64,000 bases of DNA from Pseudomonas sp. Irchel s3h14 (GCF_900187425.1 NZ_FYDJ01000008.1:124001-188000), one strand, 5' to 3'; shown: positions 43,895 through 53,312, counted from the first letter of the stretch. Notes: generated by a model not told the origin, from the sequence alone. A program made the numbers and translations.

Positions 43895-43932
43895 ACGTAC
43901 GACAGACAACCAACCTCTAGCGCAATCGCTTA

Positions 43933-44202
43933 TTAGCGACGCAGACCCAGGCGACCGATCAGAGTCTGGTAACGACCCAGATCCTTGCCTTTCAGGTAGT
44001 CCAGCAGCTTACGACGCTGGTTTACCATGCGGATCAGACCACGACGGGAGTGGTGATCTTTACCGTTGGCCTTGAAGTGACCTTGCAGCTTGTTGATGTT
44101 GTGGGTCAGCAGTGCAACTTGCACTTCTGGCGAACCAGTGTCACCAACAGCTTGCTGGTAGTCAGCTACGATTTGAGCTTTTTCTTGAACGTCGAGAGCC
44201 AT
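43933..44202 (-). CDS. rpsO: 30S ribosomal protein S15
   Basis: This 89-residue protein of the small-subunit platform binds 16S rRNA helices 20-22. The hallmark HFKANGKDHHSRRGLIRMVNQRRKLLDYLK is seen in two blocks from residue 37 on. The ATG at 44202 follows AAAAGGA. Two hairpins lie in its leader (44222-44269); S15 represses its own translation through an mRNA structure in E. coli, so the same may hold here. It is upstream of pnp, the conserved order. Confidence 0.98.
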   Translation of the reverse strand: MALDVQEKAQIVADYQQAVGDTGSPEVQVALLTHNINKLQGHFKANGKDHHSRRGLIRMVNQRRKLLDYLKGKDLGRYQTLIGRLGLRR

Positions 44203-44221
44203 GAGGCAATCCTTTTATCAG

Positions 44222-44269
44222 GAAACTGTTTCAGAAAAACAGTTTCAACAGGCCAGGGACAAATCCCTG
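44222..44269 (-). promoter_or_regulatory. Two hairpins in the rpsO leader
   Basis: A perfect 10-bp stem (GAAACTGTTT, 44222-44231, with 44237-44246) lies 20 bases before the rpsO ATG. A second stem CAGGGA/TCCCTG is at 44254-44269. They may form the S15 autoregulatory site. Confidence 0.4.
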
Positions 44270-44319
44270 TATCTAAAAATGAGTAGTGACCGTGCCTGTT
44301 AACAGCCACCCTCGTCCGG

Positions 44320-45237
44320 TCATTCTGACCGAATCAGTCGACGTGGCGCGATGCGCCCGTCTTCGCTCACTTCACCGATACCGATGAAGCGACCATTGTG
44401 ATCCTGTACCCGTACCATGCCGAACTTCGGTGCATCCGGGGCTCGTACCGGTTGGCCGTTAAGCCAGTAGAACGAGCTGTGCTCCGAGAACTGCAACAGT
44501 GGCCAATCCAGCAAGCCGCTGTCCGATGGCATCAGGAAGCGGTCGACCGCTTCGTTGCCGCCTTCGGCATGTACCGCTTCCAACTCTTCAAGCGTGACCG
44601 TCTGGGCCAGCGTGAAAGGCCCGGCCTGGGTACGTCGCAGTTCAGCAACGTAAGCGCCACAACCGAGTTGCTCACCGATATCCTCCACCAGAGTACGGAT
44701 ATAGGTACCTTTGGTGCAATCCACTGCAAGCCGCGCAGTATCACCTTCAAAGGCCAGTAATTCCAAGCGCGTAATAGTAACAGAACGCGGTTCGCGCTCC
44801 ACTACTTCACCTGCCCGGGCCAGCTTGTACAACGGCTGGCCATCACGTTTGAGCGCCGAGTACATGGGCGGTATCTGACTGATTTGCCCACGAAATTTCG
44901 GCAGTACCGCTTCGACATCGGCGCGACCAACGGTCACCGGGCGCTCCAGCAACACATCCCCCTCGGCATCGGCCGTGGTGGTGGTCTTGCCCAGTTGCGC
45001 CAGGGTTTCGTAACCCTTGTCGGAATCGAGCAGGTATTGCGAAAACTTGGTGGCCTCACCGAAGCACAACGGCAACACGCCGGTGGCCAGCGGATCGAGA
45101 CTGCCGGTGTGCCCGGCCTTCTCGGCGTTCAGCAACCAGCGAACCTTCTGCAACGCCGCATTGGAGGTGAACCCCAGTGGCTTGTCGAGCAGGATGATGC
45201 CGCTGACATTACGACGGATACGTTTGACCTGAGCCAC
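44320..45237 (-). CDS. truB: tRNA pseudouridine-55 synthase
   Basis: The 305-residue enzyme makes pseudouridine 55 in the T loop of tRNAs. The nucleophile is D48 in KAGHTGSLDPLATG. The KGTYIRTLVEDIGEQLG motif lies near 180-196, and a C-terminal PUA domain follows (RAPDAPKFGMVRVQDHNGRFIGIGE). It begins 3 bases after rbfA within the nusA-infB-rbfA-truB-rpsO-pnp cluster. Confidence 0.97.
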   Translation of the reverse strand: MAQVKRIRRNVSGIILLDKPLGFTSNAALQKVRWLLNAEKAGHTGSLDPLATGVLPLCFGEATKFSQYLLDSDKGYETLAQLGKTTTTADAEGDVLLERPVTVGRADVEAVLPKFRGQISQIPPMYSALKRDGQPLYKLARAGEVVEREPRSVTITRLELLAFEGDTARLAVDCTKGTYIRTLVEDIGEQLGCGAYVAELRRTQAGPFTLAQTVTLEELEAVHAEGGNEAVDRFLMPSDSGLLDWPLLQFSEHSSFYWLNGQPVRAPDAPKFGMVRVQDHNGRFIGIGEVSEDGRIAPRRLIRSE

Positions 45238-45240
45238 CGA

Positions 45241-45642
45241 TTACTCCTTGGTGTCTTCGGCTTCTGCCGCAACCGGATGCTGATTGTCTTCAGCTACTGC
45301 ACGTTCGATCAATGCCGACAGATGAGCACCACGCACGACGCTTTCGTCATAGTGGAAGTGCAACTGCGGAACGCTGCGCAACTTCATTTCGCGAGCCAAC
45401 TGCATGCGCAGGAAACCGGCGGCGGAGTTGAGCACCTTGATGCTTTGCGCGATGTCTTCAGCGTTGTCCTGACCCATCACGGTGATGAAGATCTTGGCGT
45501 GACCGACGTCACGGCTGACTTCAACAGCGGTAATGGTGACCAGGCCGACGCGCGGGTCTTTGACTTCACGACGGATCAGCTGTGCCAGCTCACGCTGCAT
45601 CTGATCGCCGATACGTTGGGTACGGCTGTATTCTTTTGCCAT
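45241..45642 (-). CDS. rbfA: 30S ribosome-binding factor A
   Basis: The 133-residue KH-like protein assists 16S rRNA 5' processing and cold growth. The N-terminal RTQRIGDQMQRELAQLIRREVKDPR and the centre VEVSRDVGHAKIFITV are typical; the C-terminal tail is acidic (EAEDTKE). It lies between infB and truB, 159 bases downstream of infB with a hairpin in the gap. Confidence 0.96.
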   Translation of the reverse strand: MAKEYSRTQRIGDQMQRELAQLIRREVKDPRVGLVTITAVEVSRDVGHAKIFITVMGQDNAEDIAQSIKVLNSAAGFLRMQLAREMKLRSVPQLHFHYDESVVRGAHLSALIERAVAEDNQHPVAAEAEDTKE

Positions 45643-45696
45643 GTCTTGTTACCTGTTACTGCCCCACGGTGAAACCCGAAGGGTCTGAAAGCGGCA

Positions 45697-45730
45697 AACG
45701 CCCGGCCTGACAAAAGCCAGACCGGGCGTT
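45697..45730 (-). promoter_or_regulatory. Hairpin between infB and rbfA
   Basis: AACGCCCGG (45697-45705) and CCGGGCGTT (45722-45730) form a perfect 9-bp stem around 16 bases. Only three T residues follow on the minus strand, so termination would be weak; mRNA processing or partial attenuation is more likely. Confidence 0.5.
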
Positions 45731-45801
45731 GCGTTTAGAGTCCTGACGCCGTGCCGCGCACTTGCATGCGGCGGCTCGCCGTGGCCCTTGAAGTGCGCGA
45801 G

Positions 45802-48330
45802 TTAGAGGCTGCGAGCAACCTGGACCTTCTCGTAGACTTCGATCTTGTCGCCAGCTTTGACGTCGTTGTAGCTCTTGACGCCGATACCGCATTCCATGCC
45901 GGCACGTACTTCGGAAGCGTCATCCTTGAAGCGGCGCAGGGATTCCAGCTCGCCTTCGAAGATAACGATGTCTTCACGCAGTACACGGATTGGACGGTTA
46001 CGGTGAACAACACCTTCGATAACCATGCAACCGGCGATCGCGCCAAACTTCGGCGAACGGAACACGTCACGCACTTCAGCGGTACCCAGGATGTTCTCGC
46101 GAACATCGCTGCCCAGCATACCGGTGAGGGCTTTCTTGACGTCTTCGATGATGTCGTAGATCACGTTGTAGTAACGCATATCCAGACCTTCCTGCTCGAC
46201 GATCTTGCGAGCGCCAGCATCGGCACGCACGTTGAAGCCGAACAGTACAGCATTGGAGGCCAGCGCCAGGTTAGCGTCGGACTCGGTGATACCACCGACG
46301 CCGCCACCAACAACACGCACTTGCACTTCGTCGTTACCCAGGCCGTTCAAGGCACCGTTCAACGCTTCCAGCGAACCACGGACGTCGGATTTGAGGACGA
46401 TGTTGAGCGTCTTCTTCTCTTCCTGACCCATGTTCTCGAAGATGTTTTCAAGCTTGCCAGCGTGAGCACGGGCCAGTTTGACTTCGCGGAACTTGCCTTG
46501 ACGGAACAGAGCCACTTCACGGGCTTTCTTCTCGTCAGCAACTACGCTCATCTCGTCGCCAGCGTCCGGGGTACCGTCCAGGCCGAGAATCTCGACAGGG
46601 ATGGAAGGACCAGCTTCTTTGATTGGCTTGCCGTTCTCGTCGAGCATGGCGCGAACGCGGCCATAGTTCGAACCGACCAGAACCATGTCGCCTTGGCGCA
46701 GGGTACCGTCTTGAACCAGAACGGTAGCAACCGGGCCACGACCTTTGTCGAGACGCGATTCAACCACAACGCCACGGCCAGGAGCCGAAGGAGTCGCTTT
46801 CAGTTCCAGAACTTCAGCTTGCAGCAGAACAGCTTCGAGCAACTCGTCCACGCCAGTACCGACTTTCGCCGAAACCGATACGAACGGGGTGTCGCCGCCC
46901 CACTCTTCCGACGTCACGCCGTGAACCGACAGTTCGCTACGGATGCGATCGAGATCAGCGCCCGGCTTGTCGATTTTGTTCACTGCAACAACCAGCGGAA
47001 CACCAGCAGCCTTGGCGTGCTGAACGGCTTCAACGGTCTGCGGCATTACGCCGTCGTCCGCTGCAACCACCAGGATCACGATGTCGGTCGCCTTGGCACC
47101 ACGAGCACGCATTGCGGTAAACGCAGCGTGACCCGGGGTATCGAGGAACGTGACCATGCCGCGATCAGTTTCAACGTGGTACGCACCGATGTGCTGGGTG
47201 ATACCGCCGGCTTCGCCAGCAGCTACCTTGGCACGACGGATATAGTCGAGCAGCGAGGTCTTACCGTGGTCAACGTGGCCCATTACGGTCACGACTGGTG
47301 CACGGGAGAACGCTTCACCTTCAAACTTCAGGGACTCGGCCAGGGAATCTTCCAGGGCTGTGTCGCTGACCAGGGTCACTTTGTGGCCCAGCTCTTCAGC
47401 AACCAGTTGGGCAGTTTCCTGATCCAGTACCTGGTTGATGGTCGCTGGGGTACCCAGTTTGAACATGAACTTGATGATTTCAGCAGCCTTGACCGACATC
47501 TGCTGGGCGAGATCGCCAACAGTGATGGTCTCGCCGATCTTCACTTCGCGCACTACAGGGCCGGTTGGGCTCTGGAAACCGTGAGCGTTGCGTTTCTTCA
47601 GCTTGGCCTTGCCGCGACCACCACGACGGAAGCCATCGCTTTCTTCGTCGGTAGTACGTGGGGCAACGCGTGGAGCAGGCGCTTTCTCTTTGACCGAAGC
47701 ACGATGCGGAGCGTTTTTGCGCTCACCATCACCACTGCCACGACGACTGTTATCGTCGGCACGTGGTTTGTCCGGACGGCGCTGTTCGTTCTGCTTGTTG
47801 CGAACATCGGCAGACGGCGCTGGTGCAACAGCCACAACCGGCGCGCTTTCACGTACTGGCTCGGCAACTGCAGCAGGTGCTGCAACGGCGTCGTTAGTAG
47901 CGGATTGCGCAGCAGCAGGCTGGCGACGCGCTTCTTCTTCGGCGCGACGCTTGGCTTCTTCTTCAGCCTTCTGACGTGCAGCATTTTCTACTGCGCGACG
48001 TTCGTCCAGTTCGCGTTTGCGCTCGGCTTCGATTTCTTCCGGGCTGCGCTGTACGAAAACTTTCTTCTTGCGCACTTCAACGCTGATGCTTTTGCTGCCA
48101 GCAACACGCAGGGTGCTGGTGGTTTTGCGCTGCAATGTAATCTTGCGCGGTTCTTCCACTTTCGCCTTGTGGCTGCTCTTCAAGTGAGTCAGCAAAGACT
48201 GCTTCTCACTATCGCTCACACCTTCATCGGCGGCGGTGTGCGGCAGACCTGCCTCACGCATCTGCTGCAACAGGCGCTCTACCGGTGTTTTGACCTCATC
48301 GGCCAGTTGTTTCACCGTGACTTGCGTCAT
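45802..48330 (-). CDS. infB: Translation initiation factor IF-2
   Basis: The 842-residue GTPase brings initiator tRNA to the 30S subunit. An N-terminal IF2_N module (VKQLADEVKTPVERLLQQM) and a charged, Ala/Arg/Glu-rich linker (about 95-270) are followed by the G domain: VMGHVDHGKTSLLDYIR near 350, DTPGHAAF near 397, NKIDKPGAD near 451. Domains III and IV end in KSYNDVKAGDKIEVYEK. GGAGAG precedes the ATG. It starts 27 bases after nusA in the same transcript. Confidence 0.98.
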   Translation of the reverse strand: MTQVTVKQLADEVKTPVERLLQQMREAGLPHTAADEGVSDSEKQSLLTHLKSSHKAKVEEPRKITLQRKTTSTLRVAGSKSISVEVRKKKVFVQRSPEEIEAERKRELDERRAVENAARQKAEEEAKRRAEEEARRQPAAAQSATNDAVAAPAAVAEPVRESAPVVAVAPAPSADVRNKQNEQRRPDKPRADDNSRRGSGDGERKNAPHRASVKEKAPAPRVAPRTTDEESDGFRRGGRGKAKLKKRNAHGFQSPTGPVVREVKIGETITVGDLAQQMSVKAAEIIKFMFKLGTPATINQVLDQETAQLVAEELGHKVTLVSDTALEDSLAESLKFEGEAFSRAPVVTVMGHVDHGKTSLLDYIRRAKVAAGEAGGITQHIGAYHVETDRGMVTFLDTPGHAAFTAMRARGAKATDIVILVVAADDGVMPQTVEAVQHAKAAGVPLVVAVNKIDKPGADLDRIRSELSVHGVTSEEWGGDTPFVSVSAKVGTGVDELLEAVLLQAEVLELKATPSAPGRGVVVESRLDKGRGPVATVLVQDGTLRQGDMVLVGSNYGRVRAMLDENGKPIKEAGPSIPVEILGLDGTPDAGDEMSVVADEKKAREVALFRQGKFREVKLARAHAGKLENIFENMGQEEKKTLNIVLKSDVRGSLEALNGALNGLGNDEVQVRVVGGGVGGITESDANLALASNAVLFGFNVRADAGARKIVEQEGLDMRYYNVIYDIIEDVKKALTGMLGSDVRENILGTAEVRDVFRSPKFGAIAGCMVIEGVVHRNRPIRVLREDIVIFEGELESLRRFKDDASEVRAGMECGIGVKSYNDVKAGDKIEVYEKVQVARSL

Positions 48331-48357
48331 GCACTTCTCTCCTCAGGCCGCGCCTAA

Positions 48358-49839
48358 TTACTCGAACCAGTGGGCTCGGGCGGCCATGATCAACTTGCCG
48401 GCACGATCATCGTCAATGCCGTCGATGTCGAGCAGGTCGTCAATAGACTGCTCGGCCAGGTCTTCGCGGGTAATTACGCCGCGCACCGCCAGTTCCATCG
48501 CCAAATCCTTGTCCATACCCTCAAGCGAGAGCAGGTCTTCGGCCGGATGGGCGTCTGCCAGCTTTTCCTCAGTAGCGATGGCTTTGGTCAACAAACGATC
48601 CTTGGCGCGAGCGCGAAGCTCGTTGACGGTTTCTTCGTCAAAGCCGTCGATGTTGAGCATTTCTTCCAACGGTACGTAGGCAATCTCTTCCAGGCTGGTA
48701 AAGCCTTCATCTACCAGCACCTGTGCCAGGTCTTCGTCGACTTCCAGCTCGTCGATGAAGTTGCGCAGGATGTCGCCGGTTTCTGCTTGCTGCTTAGCCT
48801 GGATGTCCGATTCGGTCATCACGTTCAGGGTCCAGCCAGTCAACTGGCTAGCCAGACGCACGTTCTGACCACCCCGACCAATGGCCTGAGCCAGATTGTC
48901 TGCGCCAACGGCGATGTCCATTGCATGGGCATCTTCGTCAACGATAATTGCCGCCACTTCAGCCGGCGACATTGCATTGATCACGAACTGAGCCGGGTTA
49001 TCGTCCCACAGGACGATGTCTACACGCTCACCGCCCAACTCACCCGACACTGCCTGGACGCGCGAACCGCGCATTCCGATGCAAGCGCCTTGCGGGTCGA
49101 TGCGTTTGTCCTTGGAGCGGACCGCGATCTTGGCGCGCGAACCCGGGTCACGGGATGCTGCCATTACTTCGATCAGGCCTTCAGCGATTTCCGGCACTTC
49201 GATGCGGAACAACTCGATCAGCATTTCCGGCGCAGTACGCGACAGGATCAGCTGCGGGCCGCGGTTCTCGGTGCGGATTTCCTTGAGCAGCGCACGCAGA
49301 CGCACGCCAACCCGGAAGGTTTCGCGAGAAATGATGTCTTCACGAGCCAGCAACGCTTCAGCATTGTTGCCCAGGTCGACGATCACGTTGTCGCGGGTCA
49401 CTTTCTTCACGGTGCCGGAGATGATTTCCCCCAGGCGCTCGCGATAGGCATCAACGACTTGAGCGCGCTCGGCTTCGCGAACTTTCTGCACGATGACTTG
49501 CTTGGCAGTCTGTGCAGCGATGCGGCCGAACTCGATGGATTCGATCTTATCTTCGACTACATCGCCAACCTGAGCACCAGGATGCGTTTCTGCAACCTTG
49601 CTCGGCCAGGTTTCGATGGCCGGATCGTCCAGGTCTGCTTCTTCGACGACCGTCCAGCGACGGAATGTCTCGTAAGCACCGGTGTGGCGATTGATTTCCA
49701 CACGCAGATCGACTTCGTCCTCGAAACGCTTTTTGGTAGCAGTGGCCAGAGCCAGCTCCAGCGCTTCAAAAATTACGTTTGCCGGTACGCCCTTTTCATT
49801 GGATACCGACTCAACAACCAGCAGTACTTCTTTGCTCAT
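48358..49839 (-). CDS. nusA: Transcription termination/antitermination factor NusA
   Basis: The 493-residue protein binds RNA polymerase and modulates pausing. An N-terminal polymerase-binding domain comes first, then S1 (VSGTVKKVTRDNVIVDLG), two KH domains (GACIGMRGSRVQAVSGELGG and AIGRGGQNVRLAS), and two C-terminal acidic repeats (SLEEIAYVPLEEMLNIDGFDEE; TREDLAEQSIDDLLDIDGID). The ATG at 49839 gives MSKEVLLVVE; a start seven codons upstream is possible but not usual. It lies between rimP and infB. Confidence 0.98.
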   Translation of the reverse strand: MSKEVLLVVESVSNEKGVPANVIFEALELALATATKKRFEDEVDLRVEINRHTGAYETFRRWTVVEEADLDDPAIETWPSKVAETHPGAQVGDVVEDKIESIEFGRIAAQTAKQVIVQKVREAERAQVVDAYRERLGEIISGTVKKVTRDNVIVDLGNNAEALLAREDIISRETFRVGVRLRALLKEIRTENRGPQLILSRTAPEMLIELFRIEVPEIAEGLIEVMAASRDPGSRAKIAVRSKDKRIDPQGACIGMRGSRVQAVSGELGGERVDIVLWDDNPAQFVINAMSPAEVAAIIVDEDAHAMDIAVGADNLAQAIGRGGQNVRLASQLTGWTLNVMTESDIQAKQQAETGDILRNFIDELEVDEDLAQVLVDEGFTSLEEIAYVPLEEMLNIDGFDEETVNELRARAKDRLLTKAIATEEKLADAHPAEDLLSLEGMDKDLAMELAVRGVITREDLAEQSIDDLLDIDGIDDDRAGKLIMAARAHWFE

Positions 49840-49886
49840 CGTACGCCTCGCCTTTCGCAAGCCATTGGATCCGCGGGATCCGCGTC

Positions 49887-50345
49887 TCAGTCAAAACTGG
49901 GAATAATGTTGGCCTTGTCGATCATATCGATCGGCAACAGGAACTCATGGTCTTCTACCTGCACCACGACGTCCTGCTCTTCTACACCGCGCAGAAGGCC
50001 CTGAAAGTTGCGTCGGCCTTCAAAAGGCGAGCGCAGCTTGATCTTCACTTGTTCACCGGCAAATTTTGCAAACTGCTCAATAGTGAACAGCGGGCGTTCC
50101 ATGCCAGGCGAGGAAACTTCAAGGGTGTATTCAACGGCGATTGGATCTTCAACATCCAGGACACCGCTGATCTGACGGCTGACAATGGCACAATCGTCCA
50201 CCAGCACGCCGCCCTCTTTATCAATATAAACGCGCAACATTGAGTGGCGACCTTGAGCCGAAAACTCAATACCCCAGCATTCATAGCCTAGGGCCACGAC
50301 CACCGGGGCCAGCAAGGCCTGCAACTCTTCTAGCTTGCTCGACAC
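49887..50345 (-). CDS. rimP: Ribosome maturation factor RimP
   Basis: The 152-residue protein assists 30S assembly. Typical blocks are ALGYECWGIEF, SMLRVYIDKEGG, SPGMERPLFTIEQFAKFAG and the C-terminal barrel ending IIPSFD. A GTG at 50345 preceded by GAGGGGG gives the standard N-terminus (SSKLEELQALL). An ATG six codons upstream is weaker. It heads the nusA operon behind tRNA-fMet, as in enterobacteria and other pseudomonads. Confidence 0.93.
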   Translation of the reverse strand: MSSKLEELQALLAPVVVALGYECWGIEFSAQGRHSMLRVYIDKEGGVLVDDCAIVSRQISGVLDVEDPIAVEYTLEVSSPGMERPLFTIEQFAKFAGEQVKIKLRSPFEGRRNFQGLLRGVEEQDVVVQVEDHEFLLPIDMIDKANIIPSFD

Positions 50346-50384
50346 CTGAACCCCCTCGTGCATGTATGTGCATGCTGTGCAAAA

Positions 50385-50410
50385 TAAAAAAATGGGCGAA
50401 ACGCCCATCC
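50385..50410 (-). terminator. Terminator-like hairpin in the rimP leader
   Basis: On the minus strand ATGGGCG/CGCCCAT with a 3-base loop is followed by U7. It lies only about 40 bases before the rimP GTG, so it could attenuate read-through from the tRNA genes into rimP-nusA-infB. Confidence 0.65.
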
Positions 50411-50452
50411 TTGAAACGCCGTCGAACAGCGGCGTTGAAAGTGTCCAGCTAA

Positions 50453-50478
50453 CAAAAAGCCCCTTAAAAGGGGCTCCT
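50453..50478 (-). terminator. Terminator after tRNA-fMet
   Basis: AGCCCCTT and AAGGGGCT form an 8-bp stem, followed on the minus strand by U5. It starts 6 bases past the tRNA 3' end. Confidence 0.75.
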
Positions 50479-50483
50479 TAAAC

Positions 50484-50560
<77 letters not shown>

Positions 50561-50627
50561 ACAAAGCTGGGGCGGAAGTATACGACCGATCCCTGACAGG
50601 GTCAATGTAACCTTCCACCTACAAGAA

Positions 50628-50645
50628 AGCCCGCAACAGCGGGCT
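50628..50645 (-). terminator. Hairpin between tRNA-Leu and tRNA-fMet
   Basis: AGCCCGC and GCGGGCT form a 7-bp stem with a 4-base loop, followed by TTCTTG on the minus strand; a probable weak terminator or processing signal after tRNA-Leu. Confidence 0.6.
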
Positions 50646-50656
50646 CTCCTGATAAT

Positions 50657-50742
50657 TGGTACCGAGAAGGGGACTCGAACCCCTACACCCTATGGGCACA
50701 ACCACCTCAAGGTTGCGTGTCTACCAATTCCACCACCTCGGC
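50657..50742 (-). tRNA. tRNA-Leu (GAG)
   Basis: An 86-base class II tRNA with encoded CCA and a long variable arm. The anticodon loop is CTTGAGG, giving anticodon GAG for CUU/CUC. It lies 22 bases downstream of secG on the same strand. Confidence 0.95.
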
Positions 50743-50764
50743 AATACTACGTTTGAAACCCTTC

Positions 50765-51148
50765 TTACTTTTGCTCTTGAGCTGGAGGTACGTCAGTCGC
50801 TGGAGTAGCCGACTTTTGCTCTTGAAGCACCGGTACATCATCAGAAGCCGGTTGTTGCTTTGGAACTTCCAACACTGCCGGGTTTGGCAAACCTACTTGA
50901 GTCAGCTCTTGAGCCTTCTCTTTAGCAAAGTAACCTAACCCTAAGCTGGTTATGAAGAAACCGGCGGCAAGTATAGCAGTAAACTTACTAAGAAAGGTAG
51001 AGGAACCTTGGCTTCCGAACACAGTATTTGAAGCACCTGCTCCGAAAGACGCGCCAGCATCCGCACCTTTACCCTGCTGCAGCAATACCAGAGCAACTAC
51101 GCCCAATGCACCCAGCAGATGAAAAACGACTACGACTGTTTCCAGCAT
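50765..51148 (-). CDS. secG: Protein translocase subunit SecG
   Basis: The 127-residue inner-membrane protein has two helices (about 3-22 and 52-72) linked by the conserved LLQQGKGADAGASFGAGASN loop, then a Pro/Gln/Ala-rich tail. It helps SecYE in preprotein export. The start at 51148 (MLETVVVV) is standard; the frame extends 16 codons upstream into tpiA and is not used. It begins 4 bases after tpiA ends. Confidence 0.95.
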   Translation of the reverse strand: MLETVVVVFHLLGALGVVALVLLQQGKGADAGASFGAGASNTVFGSQGSSTFLSKFTAILAAGFFITSLGLGYFAKEKAQELTQVGLPNPAVLEVPKQQPASDDVPVLQEQKSATPATDVPPAQEQK

Positions 51149-51152
51149 TTTT

Positions 51153-51908
51153 TCAGTTTCCCGCGGCGCGACAAATCGCACCGAACTCATCTGCATTCAG
51201 GGAAGCCCCACCAATGAGCCCCCCATCGATATCCGGCATGCCGAACAGTTCGACCGCATTGGCCGCCTTCACGCTGCCGCCGTATAGAAGCCGCACACCT
51301 TGTGCGACCTCAGAATTCTCTGCCGCCAACTGAGCGCGAATGGCTGCATGCACATCCTGCGCCTGTTGCGGCGAAGCAGTCAGCCCGGTACCAATGGCCC
51401 AGACCGGCTCGTAAGCGATTACTGCCTTTGCAAAGGCACCAACACCCAGCTCCTCTATGATACTGCCTAGCTGACGCCCGACAACCTCAAGAGTTTTTCC
51501 AGCCTCGCGCTCTTCAAGGGTTTCCCCTACGCACAACACCGGAATCAAGCCACATGCCTGTGCCGCTGCGAACTTGCGAATCAGCATTCCGTCCTGCTCG
51601 CCCATTATCTGGCGGCGCTCGGAGTGCCCGACAAGCACCAAGGAACATCCTGCATCCACCAACTGACTCGGCGCAACTTCACCGGTCAACGCACCTTGCA
51701 TGGATTCCACCGCAGAGTTCTGCGCGCCGACCGAAATCGACTTTTCCTTCAAGCCATCAATCACTTGATTGATATGCAAGCAAGACGGGAATACCGCTAC
51801 ATCAACATCGCTCGGCAAGGCCAGATGACGAAGGCCATTGATCAGCTCAGCGACGCTGGCGCGGGTACCGTGCATCTTCCAGTTACCAGCTACCATAGGG
51901 CGACGCAT
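51153..51908 (-). CDS. tpiA: Triosephosphate isomerase
   Basis: The 251-residue TIM barrel interconverts dihydroxyacetone phosphate and glyceraldehyde-3-phosphate. Key residues are the N-terminal GNWKMHG Lys, His in LVGHSERR near 94, Glu in YEPVWAIGTG near 166 and the phosphate loop LYGGSVKAAN near 210. The ATG lies at 51908. It is followed by secG; glmM ends 66 bases upstream. Confidence 0.97.
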   Translation of the reverse strand: MRRPMVAGNWKMHGTRASVAELINGLRHLALPSDVDVAVFPSCLHINQVIDGLKEKSISVGAQNSAVESMQGALTGEVAPSQLVDAGCSLVLVGHSERRQIMGEQDGMLIRKFAAAQACGLIPVLCVGETLEEREAGKTLEVVGRQLGSIIEELGVGAFAKAVIAYEPVWAIGTGLTASPQQAQDVHAAIRAQLAAENSEVAQGVRLLYGGSVKAANAVELFGMPDIDGGLIGGASLNADEFGAICRAAGN

Positions 51909-51974
51909 GCTGTACCTCGTCGGTCAAAGTGGGCGCAGATGTTACCCAACACAATCATGGCTGGCAAGCCGAAA

Positions 51975-53312
51975 TCAGGCAGAAACTTCAGTAACCAGTT
52001 TTGCCAGCTCTTCGGCGTAGCCGCGAACCTGTGTTTCGTCCTCGCCTTCGACCATTACCCGCACCAGCGGCTCCGTCCCGGACTTGCGCAACAGCACGCG
52101 CCCACGACCAGCCATAGCCTTGGTAACGCGCTCGCTTGCCTCCTTGACGGATGGATGATCAAGAGGGCTCGCACCGCCGCCAAATCGTACATTGATCAGC
52201 ACCTGAGGGCACTTGCGCAGCGCCTGACGCGATTGCGCCAGCCCCTCGGAGCGGGCCTTCAGCGCCATCAATACCTGCAATGCGGCAATGATCGCGTCAC
52301 CGGTTGTGGTGTGGTTGAAGCAGACAATGTGGCCCGAATTTTCACCACCCACCAGCCAATCGCGCTCCAGCAACTCGGAGATTACGTATCGGTCGCCAAC
52401 ATTGGCCCGCACAAAAGGAATTGCCAGATCCGCCAGGGCCAATTCCAACCCCAGGTTACTCATCAGCGTACCGACCACACCGCCCTGCAACTTGCCGTGC
52501 TCATGCAGGTCGCGAGCAATGATGAACAGCAACTCATCACCGTCGACAACAGCACCGGTATGATCAACCATCTGAACGCGGTCACCATCACCATCAAAGG
52601 CGATACCCAAATCGGCATGCTCGGCCAATACAGCGGCTTGCAGCGGCCCCATATGGGTTGAACCGCAATTTTCATTGATGTTCAGGCCGTTAGGATGAGC
52701 AGAAAGCACAACGACATCGGCCCCCAGCTCACGGAATACACTCGGAGCCACCTTGTAGGTCGCACCGTGAGCGCAGTCGATCACGATCTTCAGGCCCGCG
52801 AAGCTGGTGCCCGTCGGGACGCTGCTTTTGCAGAATTCGATATAGCGGCCTGAAGCATCGTTGATGCGCGATACCTTGCCGATCTTGCTCGACTCAACCA
52901 CAGTCATCGGGGTGTCGAGCAACTCTTCGATCATATGCTCGACTTCATCCGGAAGCTTGGTGCCCTTCCCGGAGAAAAACTTGATGCCATTGTCATCGTG
53001 AGGGTTGTGCGAGGCACTGATCACGATGCCCGCTTCGGCCTGGAAGGTACGAGTCAGGTAGGCGATGGCCGGTGTCGGCATCGGGCCCAGGAGCATGACA
53101 TCGGCTCCTGCCGACGTAAGCCCGGCCTCGAGCGCAGATTCGAACATATAGCCGGAGATCCGAGTGTCCTTACCCACCAATACCTTGCAGGCGCCCATTT
53201 TGCGGAACGCCATACCAGCAGCCCAGCCGAGCTTGAGCATGAAGTCAGGAGTAATCGGATATTCGCCGACCCGACCACGAATGCCATCGGTGCCAAAGTA
53301 TTTCTTAGTCAT
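51975..53312 (-). CDS. glmM: Phosphoglucosamine mutase
   Basis: The 445-residue enzyme converts glucosamine-6-phosphate to glucosamine-1-phosphate for UDP-GlcNAc. The phosphoserine is S101 in ISASHNPHDDNG, the Mg site is DGDGDR near 240, and the C-terminal sugar-phosphate loop is RKSGTEPLVRVM. It follows folP by 16 bases in the ftsH-folP-glmM order known in many bacteria. Confidence 0.97.
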   Translation of the reverse strand: MTKKYFGTDGIRGRVGEYPITPDFMLKLGWAAGMAFRKMGACKVLVGKDTRISGYMFESALEAGLTSAGADVMLLGPMPTPAIAYLTRTFQAEAGIVISASHNPHDDNGIKFFSGKGTKLPDEVEHMIEELLDTPMTVVESSKIGKVSRINDASGRYIEFCKSSVPTGTSFAGLKIVIDCAHGATYKVAPSVFRELGADVVVLSAHPNGLNINENCGSTHMGPLQAAVLAEHADLGIAFDGDGDRVQMVDHTGAVVDGDELLFIIARDLHEHGKLQGGVVGTLMSNLGLELALADLAIPFVRANVGDRYVISELLERDWLVGGENSGHIVCFNHTTTGDAIIAALQVLMALKARSEGLAQSRQALRKCPQVLINVRFGGGASPLDHPSVKEASERVTKAMAGRGRVLLRKSGTEPLVRVMVEGEDETQVRGYAEELAKLVTEVSA

